NCBI GenBank assembly: GCA_963721005.1
Contig: CAVRHR010000003.1
Coordinates: 2,046,001-2,110,000 of the forward strand
Source: VAZQ01 sp963721005
GTDB taxonomy: Bacteria; Pseudomonadota; Alphaproteobacteria; Rhizobiales; Xanthobacteraceae
DNA length: 64,000 bases
Direction: 5' to 3'
Shown here one piece after another: positions 43,089 through 51,993 of the stretch. Under the pieces are notes generated by a model. That model saw only the letters and a list, made by a program, of their open reading frames with translations, was not told where the DNA came from and made no database searches. Position numbers and translations under genes: made by a program. Within the stretch, counting starts at the first letter, position 1; every line of letters starts with the position of its first letter.

Positions 43089-44810
43089 CTATGCCAGCGG
43101 GCCGGGGCTCTTGCGGTAGCGGTTGACGATCGCGTCGGCGCTCATATAGGCGAGCGCCTGGATGGTCAGGGTCGGATTGAAGCCGCTCATGGAGGGGTGA
43201 GTCGAGCTGCCGACGATGAACAGGTTGGGGATATCCCAGCTCTGGCTGTAGCGGTTCACCACCGAGGTCGTCGGGTCGCCGCCCATGCGGGTGCCACCCT
43301 GGGTATGCGGGCCAGGCGCCCCCTGGCTCAGCGGCGCCCGCCACACATGGGTCGCCCCCATGGCTTGGCCGATCTGCTCGAGCTTGTCCTGGATGAAGGC
43401 CACCCCCTTGCGCTCGTTCGACCGCCGCCAGTCGTAGGTGATGCGCGGCGCCGGCAACGCCCAGGCATCGCGCACGTCCGGATCGAGATCGATGGTCTGG
43501 TCCGCATAGGGCAGATTCTCGGTCTCCGAGATGATGACGGTGTGACGGGCGAAATACTTCGCGAAAAAATTCTTGTAGGCCGCACCCCAGCGCGGAATGC
43601 CGGCCGGCGGCTCCATCCCGAGTACCGTGCCGATCGGCCCGCCCTCCTGGTTGGCGGTGGCGATCGCCACCTGCGAGCCGCGGATGAAGCCGAGCCCGCC
43701 GTGGTCGTAGTTGTCGGCATTGAAGTCGTCGAGGCTGTGCTTCTGGGCATTCGGTCCCATGTAGTTGTTGACGTAGCGGCTGTCGAAGGCGGCGTACACC
43801 TTGGCCCCGATATGGGCCATGATGTGCTTGCCGACTTGGCCGCTCGAGTTGGCGAGCCCGTTGGGAAATTTCGCGGTCTTGGAGAGGAGCAGCAGCCGGG
43901 TATTGTCGTAGATGAAGGGCGCCAGGATGACGAGTTCGGCCTCGATGGTGTTGTCCGCGCCGTCCGGCCCATAATACGAGACGCCGGTGGCGCGTCCGCT
44001 GTTGTCGCTGTTGACGCGGTGGCACATGGCGCCGGTGATGAGCTTGAAATTGCCGGTGGCGTCGGCGAGCGGCAGCAGGGTGACGAGCGTGCTCGACTTG
44101 GCCCCGACATGGCAGCCGAAGGCCTGGCAGAAGCCGCAATAGGTGCAGCCCGGCCGCCCCTTGTACGCCTGCGAGATGATCGCATGGGGCGGCGAGAACG
44201 GGTGATAGCCGAGCTTGCGGGCGGCCTCGTCGAACAGCGCGCCCGACTGGTCGGTGGTCAATGGCGGCAGCGGGTATTCGCGCCGGCGCGGCGCCTCGAA
44301 CACGTTGCCGCCCGGGACCTTCTCGCCCAGGATGTTGCCGGCCTTGCCGGAGACGCCGATCTCGTACTCGGCGCGGTCGTAGAACGGCTCGAGATCCTGA
44401 TAGCTCAAGGGCCAATCCGCGAGCGAGGAATCCGCCGGGATGGCGGCCGCCCCGTAGCGCTCGATGGTGTGCGAGCGGGCACGGAAATCGTCCTCGTGGA
44501 AGCGCCAGGAGACCGCGCCGTAGTGGACCGTGCCGCCGCCCGCCTGGTTGCCGTAGCTCAGGCTGCGCAGCGGGGTGGCGCGCGCGCCGGCGTTGGGCCG
44601 CCAGGTGACCGGCTGGCGTTTGGGATTGGGCCGCAGGTCCTGGCGCTGGAAGAAGCGCAGTTCGTCCTGCGGCCGAAAGTCGTTGGTGCTCAGGCGCGGG
44701 CCGCGCTCGAGCCCGATGACCTGCATGCCGGCCCGGCCGAGCTCGGCCGCCAGCACCGCACCGGCCGCACCCATGCCGACGATGACCACATCCGTCTTCT
44801 CGGTCGCCAT
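43089..44810 (-). CDS. GMC-family FAD-dependent oxidoreductase
   Basis: A 573-residue flavoenzyme. The N-terminal DVVIVGMGAAGAVLAAELGR is the FAD-binding glycine motif, and the late PNLFIVGSSTHPSMSGFNPT is the GMC C-terminal signature. A Cys-rich CTYCGFCQAFGCHVGAKSS and YGNQAGGGTVHYG match the gluconate/choline-type dehydrogenase branch. There is no signal peptide, although partners of this branch are often exported through a Tat-bearing small subunit; none is seen here. GGAGG lies upstream of the ATG. The substrate is an alcohol or sugar, not determinable. Confidence 0.88.
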   Translation of the reverse strand: MATEKTDVVIVGMGAAGAVLAAELGRAGMQVIGLERGPRLSTNDFRPQDELRFFQRQDLRPNPKRQPVTWRPNAGARATPLRSLSYGNQAGGGTVHYGAVSWRFHEDDFRARSHTIERYGAAAIPADSSLADWPLSYQDLEPFYDRAEYEIGVSGKAGNILGEKVPGGNVFEAPRRREYPLPPLTTDQSGALFDEAARKLGYHPFSPPHAIISQAYKGRPGCTYCGFCQAFGCHVGAKSSTLVTLLPLADATGNFKLITGAMCHRVNSDNSGRATGVSYYGPDGADNTIEAELVILAPFIYDNTRLLLLSKTAKFPNGLANSSGQVGKHIMAHIGAKVYAAFDSRYVNNYMGPNAQKHSLDDFNADNYDHGGLGFIRGSQVAIATANQEGGPIGTVLGMEPPAGIPRWGAAYKNFFAKYFARHTVIISETENLPYADQTIDLDPDVRDAWALPAPRITYDWRRSNERKGVAFIQDKLEQIGQAMGATHVWRAPLSQGAPGPHTQGGTRMGGDPTTSVVNRYSQSWDIPNLFIVGSSTHPSMSGFNPTLTIQALAYMSADAIVNRYRKSPGPLA

Positions 44811-44995
44811 GGCTCATGTCCTCCCCTTGGCACTATTGTTGTTGCGGCCCGCTGTGGGCGCGCTGGCGCCCGCTCCCGCCCTCCACTAATATTCCGTTCC
44901 AGCCATACGGCCCGGGCCGATCCGATATTCTCACCTTTGCGGCGGCATGGCGCAATCCGGCTGTCCGGATATCCGCAATCCAAGGGGGACTTTCC

Positions 44996-45739
44996 ATGAG
45001 CTGGCGCTTCGACCATCTACGGCGAACCTCTTGGCGCGCATGCTGCGGCGCCGTCATGCTGCTGGCCCTGGCGGCCGGCGCCCCGGCGCGCGCCCAGGTC
45101 GCGGTCGACCTCCATCTCCTGCTCGCGGTGGATGCCTCGGGCAGCGTCGACTATACCCGCTTCGAGCTGCAGCGGCGGGGCTATGTGGCGGCCTTCCGCA
45201 GCCCGCAGGTGCTGCAGGCCATTCGCGGCGGCGAGAACCAATCGATCGCGGTCGCGATGTTCCAGTGGACCGGCCCGCAGCTGCAGGAAGCGATCGTGCC
45301 CTGGACCCAGATCAAGGACGAGGCCTCCGCCAACAGCGTGGCGACCATCATCGAGACCACGCCGCGCCGGCTGTACGGCGGCGGCACCTCGATCTCGGGC
45401 GCCATCGACTATGCGATGCGCTGGTTTCCCCAGAGCCCGTTCAAGGGCGAGCGGCGCGTCATCGACATCTCGGGCGACGGCTCCAACAGCAACGGCCGCT
45501 CGGTCATCCGCGCCCGCGACGAAGCGGTCGCCGCCGACGTCAACATCAACGGCCTGCCGATCCTGGCCTGGGAGCCCTATCTCGACCGTTATTACAAGGA
45601 CAACGTGATCGGCGGCCCCGGAGCGTTCATGATCGTGGCCAGCGACTTCAATACTTTCGCCGACGCGATCCTGCGCAAGATGATCATCGAGATCGCCATG
45701 AACGTGCGGCCGGGCCTGACGCGCATCGGCAAGCGATGA
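44996..45739 (+). CDS. Exported DUF1194 protein with a von Willebrand A-like fold
   Basis: A 247-residue protein with a signal peptide (to about ARAQ) and a VWA-like DUF1194 domain. The MIDAS-type metal motif DASGSVDYTRFELQRR (Asp-x-Ser-x-Ser) is followed by YGGGTSISGAIDYAM and VIDISGDGSNSNGR. The ATG at 44996 fits the start of the signal peptide. It is first in a five-gene run in which each gene overlaps the next by ATGA. VWA proteins usually mediate protein contacts in the periplasm; the ligand is unknown. Confidence 0.83.
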   Translation: MSWRFDHLRRTSWRACCGAVMLLALAAGAPARAQVAVDLHLLLAVDASGSVDYTRFELQRRGYVAAFRSPQVLQAIRGGENQSIAVAMFQWTGPQLQEAIVPWTQIKDEASANSVATIIETTPRRLYGGGTSISGAIDYAMRWFPQSPFKGERRVIDISGDGSNSNGRSVIRARDEAVAADVNINGLPILAWEPYLDRYYKDNVIGGPGAFMIVASDFNTFADAILRKMIIEIAMNVRPGLTRIGKR

Positions 45740-46711
45740 ACCCGCGGGCGCAGTTCCTTCGGGAGCCTTTGCTGCATTTTCTCGTCATCGGCGCCCTGCT
45801 GTTCGCAGCCTATGCGTGGCTCAACCGCGGCGGCGACGATTTGCCCGCGCCGCAGGTTCGCCTCGCCGACAGCGACGTGCGCTGGCTCGAGGAGACCTTT
45901 GCGCTGCAATGGCAGCGCGAGCCGACGCCGCCCGAGCTGCGCGGCCTGCTGCGCGATCTGGTGAAGGAGGAGCTGTTTGCGCGGCAAGCAAAGGAGCTCG
46001 GCCTCGACCAGGACGATATCGTGGTGCGCCGGCGGCTTGCCCAGAAGATGAGCTTCCTGTTGCAGGACAACGCACGGGGGGCGGAGCCGAGCGAGGACGA
46101 TCTGCACCGCGTCTATGAGGCGCAGCGCAACCAAGGCCAAGGTCAAGCCAGCCAAGTCCAGAACGACCAGACCCAGACCAGCCGCGCGACGATGTTCACC
46201 CGGCCCAGAATATCGTTCACGCAGATCTTCTTCAGCCGCGACCAGCGCCCGGACGCGGCCGCCGATGCCCGCGCCGCCTTGCAGGAATTGTCGCGCGCGG
46301 ATGCGGCCGCACCCGTTGCCGGGCTGGGCGACCAGATCGCCGGAAAAGCCGAATTCCGCAATGCCGACGAGCGGGCGGTAGCAAACCAATTCGGGGGCAA
46401 GTTCGCGTCCAGGATATTCGAGCTCGCGCCCGGCGCCTGGCAGGGACCGATCGAGTTCGAGCCAAGGGCTCCATCTAGTGCGCGTCACGGCGCTGGTGCC
46501 GGCGCGGCTGCGCCCGTTCGACGAGATCAGAGAGCAGCTGGTCGAGCTGTGGCACGAGGAGAGCCGGCGCGAGAACGAGGAGCGCTATTTCGTCGGGCTG
46601 TTGAAGAAATACCAGCTGGTGCCCGACGAAAGCGTGAGGGCGCTGGCCGCCCCGCTCATCGAGGAGCAGGCGGCCGGTCCGAAAGGCCCGGTCCCGGGAG
46701 CCGGCAGATGA
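45736..46711 (+). pseudogene. PpiC-type peptidyl-prolyl isomerase, frameshifted
   Basis: Frame 1 (45736-46455): an N-terminal membrane anchor (LHFLVIGALLFAAYAWL), a chaperone-like region and parvulin sequence up to GAWQGPIE. One extra base near 46456 moves the match to another frame: SSQGLHLVRVTALVPARLRP through to the stop at 46711. The joined product would be about 324 residues. It overlaps the DUF1194 stop and the next start (ATGA at both ends), so it is inside the operon. Either the gene is decayed or the base is a sequencing error. Confidence 0.75.
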
Positions 46712-47736
46712 GCCGGCTGGTGCGCGCCGTGGTCGGCCTGGTCCGCTGCTGCGCCACCGCCTGCGCGCTCCTGCTGGCATCCGGAGCGACCGCGTCGGCG
46801 GACGAGATCCGGCCGGCCTATCTCGAATTGCGCGAGGTTGCGCCCGGCGAGTTCGACGTGCTGTGGCAGACCCCGATGGTGGGGGATGTGCGGCTCGCCC
46901 TGGAGCCTGAATTCTCCGGCGAGGCGACCGCGCTGTCGCCGGTCCGCACGCAAACGGCCGCCGGCAGCGCGCTGCAGACCTGGAAGCTGCGGGCACCGGC
47001 GCTGCGCGGCCAGATGCTGCGCATCCGCGGGCTGGAGAGGACCGTCACCGACGTGCTCACCCGCATCCAGTTCCTGGACGGCACCGTCGTCATCAACGTG
47101 CTGCAGCCGAGCGCCCCCATCCTGGTGGTGCCGGAACGCCAGACTGCGCTCGCGCTCGCGCGCAACTACATCCTCTACGGCATCCAGCATATCTGGTTCG
47201 GCGTCGATCATCTCCTGTTCGTGCTCGGCCTGTTGTTGATCGTGGGCGATCGCTGGACGCTGGTGAAGACCATCACGTCGTTCACGGTGGCGCACAGCAT
47301 CACGCTGGCGATCGCGACCCTCGGTTTCGCCCATGCGCCGGTCGAGCCGCTCAACGCCGCGATCGCCTTGAGCATCCTGTTCCTGGGCCCCGAGATCGCG
47401 CGCATCTGGCGCGGCGAGACCAGCCTGACCATCGCCCGCCCGTGGCTGGTGGCGTTCATCTTCGGGCTGCTGCACGGCTTCGGCTTTGCCGGCGCGCTCA
47501 GCGGTGCCGGCCTGCCGCACGCCGATCTTGCGCTCGCATTGCTGACCTTTAACATCGGGGTCGAGATCGGGCAGATCGCGTTCGTGCTGCTGGTGGCGCT
47601 GCTGGAGCGCTCGTTCCGCCAGCTGGAAATCCGCTGGCCGACCTGGCTGGCGCGGACGCCGGGCTACCTGATCGGGTCGGCCGGCGCGTTCTGGACCATC
47701 CAGCGGACCGCCATCCTACTGGGAGTGATGCAATGA
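46708..47736 (+). CDS. HupE/UreJ-2-like membrane protein with periplasmic N-terminal domain
   Basis: A 342-residue protein: signal peptide to about residue 30, a soluble domain of about 120 residues, then a HupE/UreJ-type membrane domain of about seven helices (GIQHIWFGVDHLLFVLGLLL, SFTVAHSITLAIATLGFAHA, AFIFGLLHGFGFAGALSGAG, TFNIGVEIGQIAFVLLVALL). Histidines in the first helices suggest a metal site. HupE/UreJ proteins are nickel or cobalt permeases or exporters; the specificity of this one is unknown. It is coupled to the PpiC and HupE genes by ATGA overlaps. Confidence 0.82.
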   Translation: MSRLVRAVVGLVRCCATACALLLASGATASADEIRPAYLELREVAPGEFDVLWQTPMVGDVRLALEPEFSGEATALSPVRTQTAAGSALQTWKLRAPALRGQMLRIRGLERTVTDVLTRIQFLDGTVVINVLQPSAPILVVPERQTALALARNYILYGIQHIWFGVDHLLFVLGLLLIVGDRWTLVKTITSFTVAHSITLAIATLGFAHAPVEPLNAAIALSILFLGPEIARIWRGETSLTIARPWLVAFIFGLLHGFGFAGALSGAGLPHADLALALLTFNIGVEIGQIAFVLLVALLERSFRQLEIRWPTWLARTPGYLIGSAGAFWTIQRTAILLGVMQ

Positions 47737-48338
47737 AAAATGCTGCAGTGAACCTGCGATCATCCGGGCTCCTCCTGCCGTTGCTGCTGCTTTGGCCTAC
47801 CGACGCATCCGCCCATATCCTGGGCGATCAGGCCGGCGGCTTCATCAGCGGTTTCGAGCATCCCATCTCGGGGCTCGATCACATCGTGGCGATGGTGTCG
47901 GTCGGGCTGTGGGGCGCGCAACTGGGGCCGCCGGCGATATGGGCTCTGCCGGTGACGTTTCCGATCGTGATGGCGTTCGGCGGGATGCTCGGCCTGATGG
48001 GAGTTCCGCTGCCCGGCACCGAGATCGGCATCGCGCTGTCCGCCATCGGGCTCGGCGCCATGGTGGCGGGCGAGGTACGGCCGCCGCTCTGGATCGCGGC
48101 CGCGCTGGTCGCTTTCTTCGCCATCTTTCACGGCCATGCCCATGGCACCGAGTTGCCGCCCGACGAGAGCGGCGTCCTCTACAGCATCGGCTTCGTGGTC
48201 GCGACCGGACTGCTGCACCTGACCGGCATAGCGATCGGGCTGATCCACCGCTGGAGGGTGGGCGAGGTAACGCTGCGGTTGGGCGGTGCCGGGGTGGCGA
48301 TCACGGGCTGCGTGTTCCTGTGGGATGCGCTGACATGA
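47733..48338 (+). CDS. HupE/UreJ family metal permease
   Basis: A 201-residue membrane protein with a signal-like first segment and the HupE/UreJ hallmark EHPISGLDHIVAMVSVGLWG (HPxxGxDH metal motif), then FFAIFHGHAHGTELPPDESG. Length and topology fit nickel/cobalt permeases that serve hydrogenase or urease. No hydrogenase or urease gene is in the window. The start and stop overlap its neighbours by ATGA. Confidence 0.87.
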   Translation: MKNAAVNLRSSGLLLPLLLLWPTDASAHILGDQAGGFISGFEHPISGLDHIVAMVSVGLWGAQLGPPAIWALPVTFPIVMAFGGMLGLMGVPLPGTEIGIALSAIGLGAMVAGEVRPPLWIAAALVAFFAIFHGHAHGTELPPDESGVLYSIGFVVATGLLHLTGIAIGLIHRWRVGEVTLRLGGAGVAITGCVFLWDALT

Positions 48339-48940
48339 GGCGGAAGCGCACCGTTCTTCGCGCCTGGCCGCTGCTGACCGGAATGCTGGCGGTTGCGAGT
48401 CCTGCGCAAGCGCATTTGATGAACAGCGGCTTCGGGCCGTTCTACGACGGCCTGGCGCATCCGCTGATCTCGCCGGAGGACTTGCTGCCTGCAATGGCCA
48501 TGACGCTTTTGGCCGGATTGGGCGGCGCCCGCCAGGGCCGCTTGGTGCTGGCGATCCTGCCCGGAGCGTGGCTCGCCGGCATGGCGGCCGGCTGGGCGAT
48601 CGGCCTGCCTCCGGCCCCCGCATGGCTGGGCGCCGTGGCGACGGCGCTCATCGGCGCCCTGGTGGCGGCCGATCCGCGGCTGCCGCTTCCCGCGGTGGGT
48701 GCCATGGCGGCGGCGCTGGGCGCCCTGCACGGCTACGACAACGGCCACGATCTCGCCGCCACTGCCGGCGGGCTGGTGGCGATCGCCGGCATCGCCTGCT
48801 CCCTGTTCGCGATCGTGTCGCTGCTGGCCGGGCAGATCGCGGTGCTGCAGGCGCAATGGGCGCGCCTGGCGGTGCGGATATCGGGCAGCTGGATCGCCGC
48901 CATCGGGCTGCTGATGTTCGGATGGTCGATGCGAGCTTAG
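48335..48940 (+). CDS. HupE/UreJ-like membrane protein, divergent
   Basis: A 201-residue membrane protein with a signal peptide (ASPAQA) and about six helices. The motif region reads FYDGLAHPLISPEDLLPAMA, so His-Pro is kept but the GxDH half is changed to SPED. A second His-bearing segment is GALHGYDNGHDL. It is the last gene of the operon and a third variant of the HupE fold, perhaps a non-canonical metal site or a partner subunit. Confidence 0.75.
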   Translation: MRRKRTVLRAWPLLTGMLAVASPAQAHLMNSGFGPFYDGLAHPLISPEDLLPAMAMTLLAGLGGARQGRLVLAILPGAWLAGMAAGWAIGLPPAPAWLGAVATALIGALVAADPRLPLPAVGAMAAALGALHGYDNGHDLAATAGGLVAIAGIACSLFAIVSLLAGQIAVLQAQWARLAVRISGSWIAAIGLLMFGWSMRA

Positions 48941-49020
48941 ACTGCTAGGCTGCCCGAGCGGCGAGCCGGAAGTTGCGCGCGAGGCTTGCCATCATTTGCC
49001 GAAGCCGGGAGGCAGTAGCC

Positions 49021-49278
49021 ATGCGTCGGGTGGTTTTGACGGGGATCGCCGCCTTGATGATGAGCGGCGTGGCGTTCGCCCAAAACTATACCTCCTCCGA
49101 ATATTGCGATCCATGGTGCACGCAAGGCTGGGGCGGCATGTTGGATTGCAGCTATCACAACTTCCAGCAGTGCCTCGTTTCCACGCGCGGAATGGGCACT
49201 CATTGCACCGAAAACCCGTTCTTGTCCTTGTGCCGCAGACCGATCGCGCCAAGCTCGCCGCGCCGTCATGGACGATGA
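49021..49278 (+). CDS. Small secreted Cys-rich DUF3551 protein
   Basis: An 85-residue protein with a signal peptide (to AFAQ) and about six Cys in the mature part (YCDPWCTQGW, LDCSYHNFQQCLVSTRGMG, HCTENPFLSLC), the DUF3551 pattern found in many copies in Bradyrhizobium relatives. Probably periplasmic and disulfide-bonded; function unknown. Its last 13 bases overlap the 3' end of the convergent glycosyltransferase gene. Confidence 0.78.
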   Translation: MRRVVLTGIAALMMSGVAFAQNYTSSEYCDPWCTQGWGGMLDCSYHNFQQCLVSTRGMGTHCTENPFLSLCRRPIAPSSPRRHGR

Positions 49279-51707
49279 GGAGGCGGCGCGTCCATTGCGT
49301 CAATGCTGAAGCTTTGTGGCGCTCCGGCTCCTTGCTGTCGGATATCCCACATCTTGGCGTAGGCGGCTTCCACATGACGGCGAGAACGATCGGCGTCGAA
49401 CAAGGGATGGGTCTGTCGATTCCGCGCGAGCTTGCGCCGGATCGCGCCCAGGAACGATGTATCCGTGGCGAGCCTCAGCGCCGCCGCTTCGTAGTCGGCC
49501 AGGCAACGAGTGACCAGCTCCGGAAGGCCGACGGCCTGCAGCAGACTTGCCGCCACCCGCCCCGCGAACGTTCCGCCCCGGCAAGTCAGGACCGGAACGC
49601 CCGCGCGTAGCGCGTCGCTCGCCGTGGTATGGGCGTTATAGGGGAGCGTATCGAGGAACAGATCGACCAGGCGATGACGGGCCAAGTGGACGTCGAGGGT
49701 CACTCGGTCGGCGAAGACGAGACGCTCCGGAGCCACGCCTCGCGCCAGCGCCTGGCGCCGCAGATTGGCTTGCGCGGCGTCGTTGTCTCGCAGCAGCCAT
49801 AGGACGCTTCCCGGCACCGCGTCGAGGAGGCGCATCCAAATATCGAACATCGGCGCCGTTATCTTATAGTTGTTGTTGAAGCAGCAGAACACGAAGCCGT
49901 CGTCCGGCAGCCTCGCCTCCCGTCGCGTGCCGGTCCGGTCCGCGATCGTCCGCTTCGAGTCGTTGGGCTGATAGCAATCCGGCAAATGAACGATCCTCTC
50001 CGAGTAGAAAGGCTGCTGATCGAACGGCAGCACGATCCCGTCGGCGATGATGTAGTCGATGAAATCGGCTGCCATCGTCGCCGGGAAACCGAGAAAATTC
50101 ACCTGGATCGGCGCGGGCCGAAAGCTCAGGATTTCCGGACGGGCATCCCGGGTAAAGCCCTTCAGATCGACCGCGATGTCGATCTCAAGGTCGCGGATGA
50201 GCATCGCCACATCGCGATCACTGCCGGCCTGCGCGTCATGAAATCGATCGAACGCCTTGGTCAGGCGCCGCCGCATGTCGCTCCCGTCATCGCGGCCGAA
50301 GGAAATTGCGGCTGTCTCGAAGCGCGAACGATCATGCAGCTCGAACAGCTCGGCGGTCAAATAAGCTGTCGCATGGCTGTGAAAATCGGCTGAGAGATAG
50401 GCGATGCGCAGCCTGCCGTCGCGATTCCTCGCTCCGTTCCGCAGCGGCTCGGGCCGGGCCGGCATTCTCTCGCCCAGGTAGTTTTTCGCGCATTGCAGCT
50501 GAAGCGCCGGATCCCCGCAGATCCCGAGCAGCGTGAACGGCGTGACGACCGGCCGTCCTGCGGCGAGCTCGCCCGCGACGGCTCCGGCCAGCCCAGCGGT
50601 TCGCCCCCAGTCGCAGGTGGCGAGCGCGGCATCCGCCCATCCGAACGCATCGGGATGATCCTTCTTGATCGAGCGGGCGCGATCATAGTCGGCGAGCGCT
50701 TCATCGTAGCGCTTGATCTCCTTGAGCGCGTTGCCGCGACCATAGAGCGCGTCGGCGTCGTCGGGCGAAAGCACCAGCGCTGCAGCGTAGCTCGCAAGCG
50801 CCTGCTCATGGAGCTTGAGCTCTTTCAATGCGGTGCCGCGGCTGACCAGCGTCCTGACCGAATTCGGGGCCAGCGCGAGCGCGGCATCGTAGCTGGCGAG
50901 CGCCTCCCCGTGCCGCTTGAGCATCGACAGCGCGTTGCCGCGATTTTCGAGCGCCTCGGCATGGTGCGGAGCGATCGCCAACGCTCTGTCGTAACTCCTC
51001 AATGCATCGCCGTAACGCTTCAGCTTTGCCAGCACGTTGCCGCGATCATAGAGCGCGTCGGCATCGTCGGACCTGATAGCCAGGGCTCGATCAAAGCCGG
51101 CGAGCGCCTGCTCGTAGGTTCCCTGCTCGGCCAAAACGTGGGCACGACCGCAAAGCGCCTCGGCATATTCCGGTCGCAACGTCAGGGCTCGATCGTAGCT
51201 CGCCAGGGCATCCTGGTACCGGTCCAGCGCCGTCAGCGCGTTGCCGCGGTTGTTGAGTGCTTCGGCATAGTCGGGCCTGATGGCGATCGCCTGGTCGTAG
51301 CTCGCCAGCGCCTCCGCATGGCGCTCGACCGATGCCAGCGCATTGCCGCGATTGTTCAGCGCCTCTGCGTGGTCCGGCCGGATCGCCAGCGCCTTGTCAT
51401 AGCTCAGGAGCGCTTCGGCGTGACGGTTCATCTTGTGCAGGATCAATCCGTAATTCGTCAGCGCTCCCGCCGAATCCGGCTTCGTCTGCAGTGCCGCCGC
51501 GACGAGCTCGATCGCTTCGCCGTAGCGTCCCTGCTGTGCGCGCAGTACCCCGAGCAGATGCTGGGCTTCGAAATGGCCGGGCACCTCTCGCAATATTTGG
51601 AGATAGAGCGCTTCGGCCTTGGCCGGCTGTCCGCGCTGATGCGCCTGCATGGCGAGGGCCAGCAATTGCCGGACGGCAAGCTCTCGTTCGCTGATCGGCG
51701 TGGCCAT
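49266..51707 (-). CDS. TPR-repeat glycosyltransferase family 41 (O-GlcNAc-transferase-like)
   Basis: An 813-residue protein. About nine tetratricopeptide repeats occupy residues ~10-350 (NNRGNALASVERHAEALASY is one unit). The C-terminal ~420 residues match the OGT/SPINDLY catalytic region: AYLSADFHSHATAYL, VNFLGFPATMAADFIDYIIA, then NYKITAPMFDIWMRLLDAVP and LDTLPYNAHTTASDALRAGV. Bacterial relatives glycosylate proteins, often surface or flagellar ones, but the acceptor is unknown. No signal peptide. Ribosome site weak. Confidence 0.88.
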   Translation of the reverse strand: MATPISERELAVRQLLALAMQAHQRGQPAKAEALYLQILREVPGHFEAQHLLGVLRAQQGRYGEAIELVAAALQTKPDSAGALTNYGLILHKMNRHAEALLSYDKALAIRPDHAEALNNRGNALASVERHAEALASYDQAIAIRPDYAEALNNRGNALTALDRYQDALASYDRALTLRPEYAEALCGRAHVLAEQGTYEQALAGFDRALAIRSDDADALYDRGNVLAKLKRYGDALRSYDRALAIAPHHAEALENRGNALSMLKRHGEALASYDAALALAPNSVRTLVSRGTALKELKLHEQALASYAAALVLSPDDADALYGRGNALKEIKRYDEALADYDRARSIKKDHPDAFGWADAALATCDWGRTAGLAGAVAGELAAGRPVVTPFTLLGICGDPALQLQCAKNYLGERMPARPEPLRNGARNRDGRLRIAYLSADFHSHATAYLTAELFELHDRSRFETAAISFGRDDGSDMRRRLTKAFDRFHDAQAGSDRDVAMLIRDLEIDIAVDLKGFTRDARPEILSFRPAPIQVNFLGFPATMAADFIDYIIADGIVLPFDQQPFYSERIVHLPDCYQPNDSKRTIADRTGTRREARLPDDGFVFCCFNNNYKITAPMFDIWMRLLDAVPGSVLWLLRDNDAAQANLRRQALARGVAPERLVFADRVTLDVHLARHRLVDLFLDTLPYNAHTTASDALRAGVPVLTCRGGTFAGRVAASLLQAVGLPELVTRCLADYEAAALRLATDTSFLGAIRRKLARNRQTHPLFDADRSRRHVEAAYAKMWDIRQQGAGAPQSFSIDAMDAPPPHRP

Positions 51708-51794
51708 ACGCTGTCATATTCCCCAACACGGCAAATCCGCCCCTCCCCTGAGCATGAACCAGGGGTTGGGCAGCGCCCCTCCGGTCAATCCAAT

Positions 51795-51993
51795 TGGATA
51801 AAATGAAACTATTTCAATGAGTTATAAAACTGTAACAAAAATAACACGTACCTTACAATTCTGTAAGACTCCTGCAAACTTCGGTATTGAAAAGGTAAAC
51901 ACGTCGTTAACGTGGAGTTACGCCCTGGTGCAGGGGCGTACACGGACCGGCGCAACCGGATGACGGGGAACGGGCTAAACTGGGGGATACCAA
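51795..51993 (+). promoter_or_regulatory. AT-rich leader and promoter region of the porin gene
   Basis: The sequence becomes clearly AT-rich between 51795 and 51900, unlike its surroundings. It contains a dyad TTACAATTCTGTAA (51853-51866) and TTGAAAAGGTAAACACGTCG, any of which could be promoter or operator elements. GGGGGATACCAA leads to the ATG at 51994. No specific regulator is claimed. Confidence 0.35.

Noticed and set aside
44947..47736. A 929-codon open frame spanning DUF1194, PpiC and HupE
   Set aside because: Only 45736-46455 and 46708-47736 of this frame are coding; the rest is out-of-frame translation of neighbours joined by chance.
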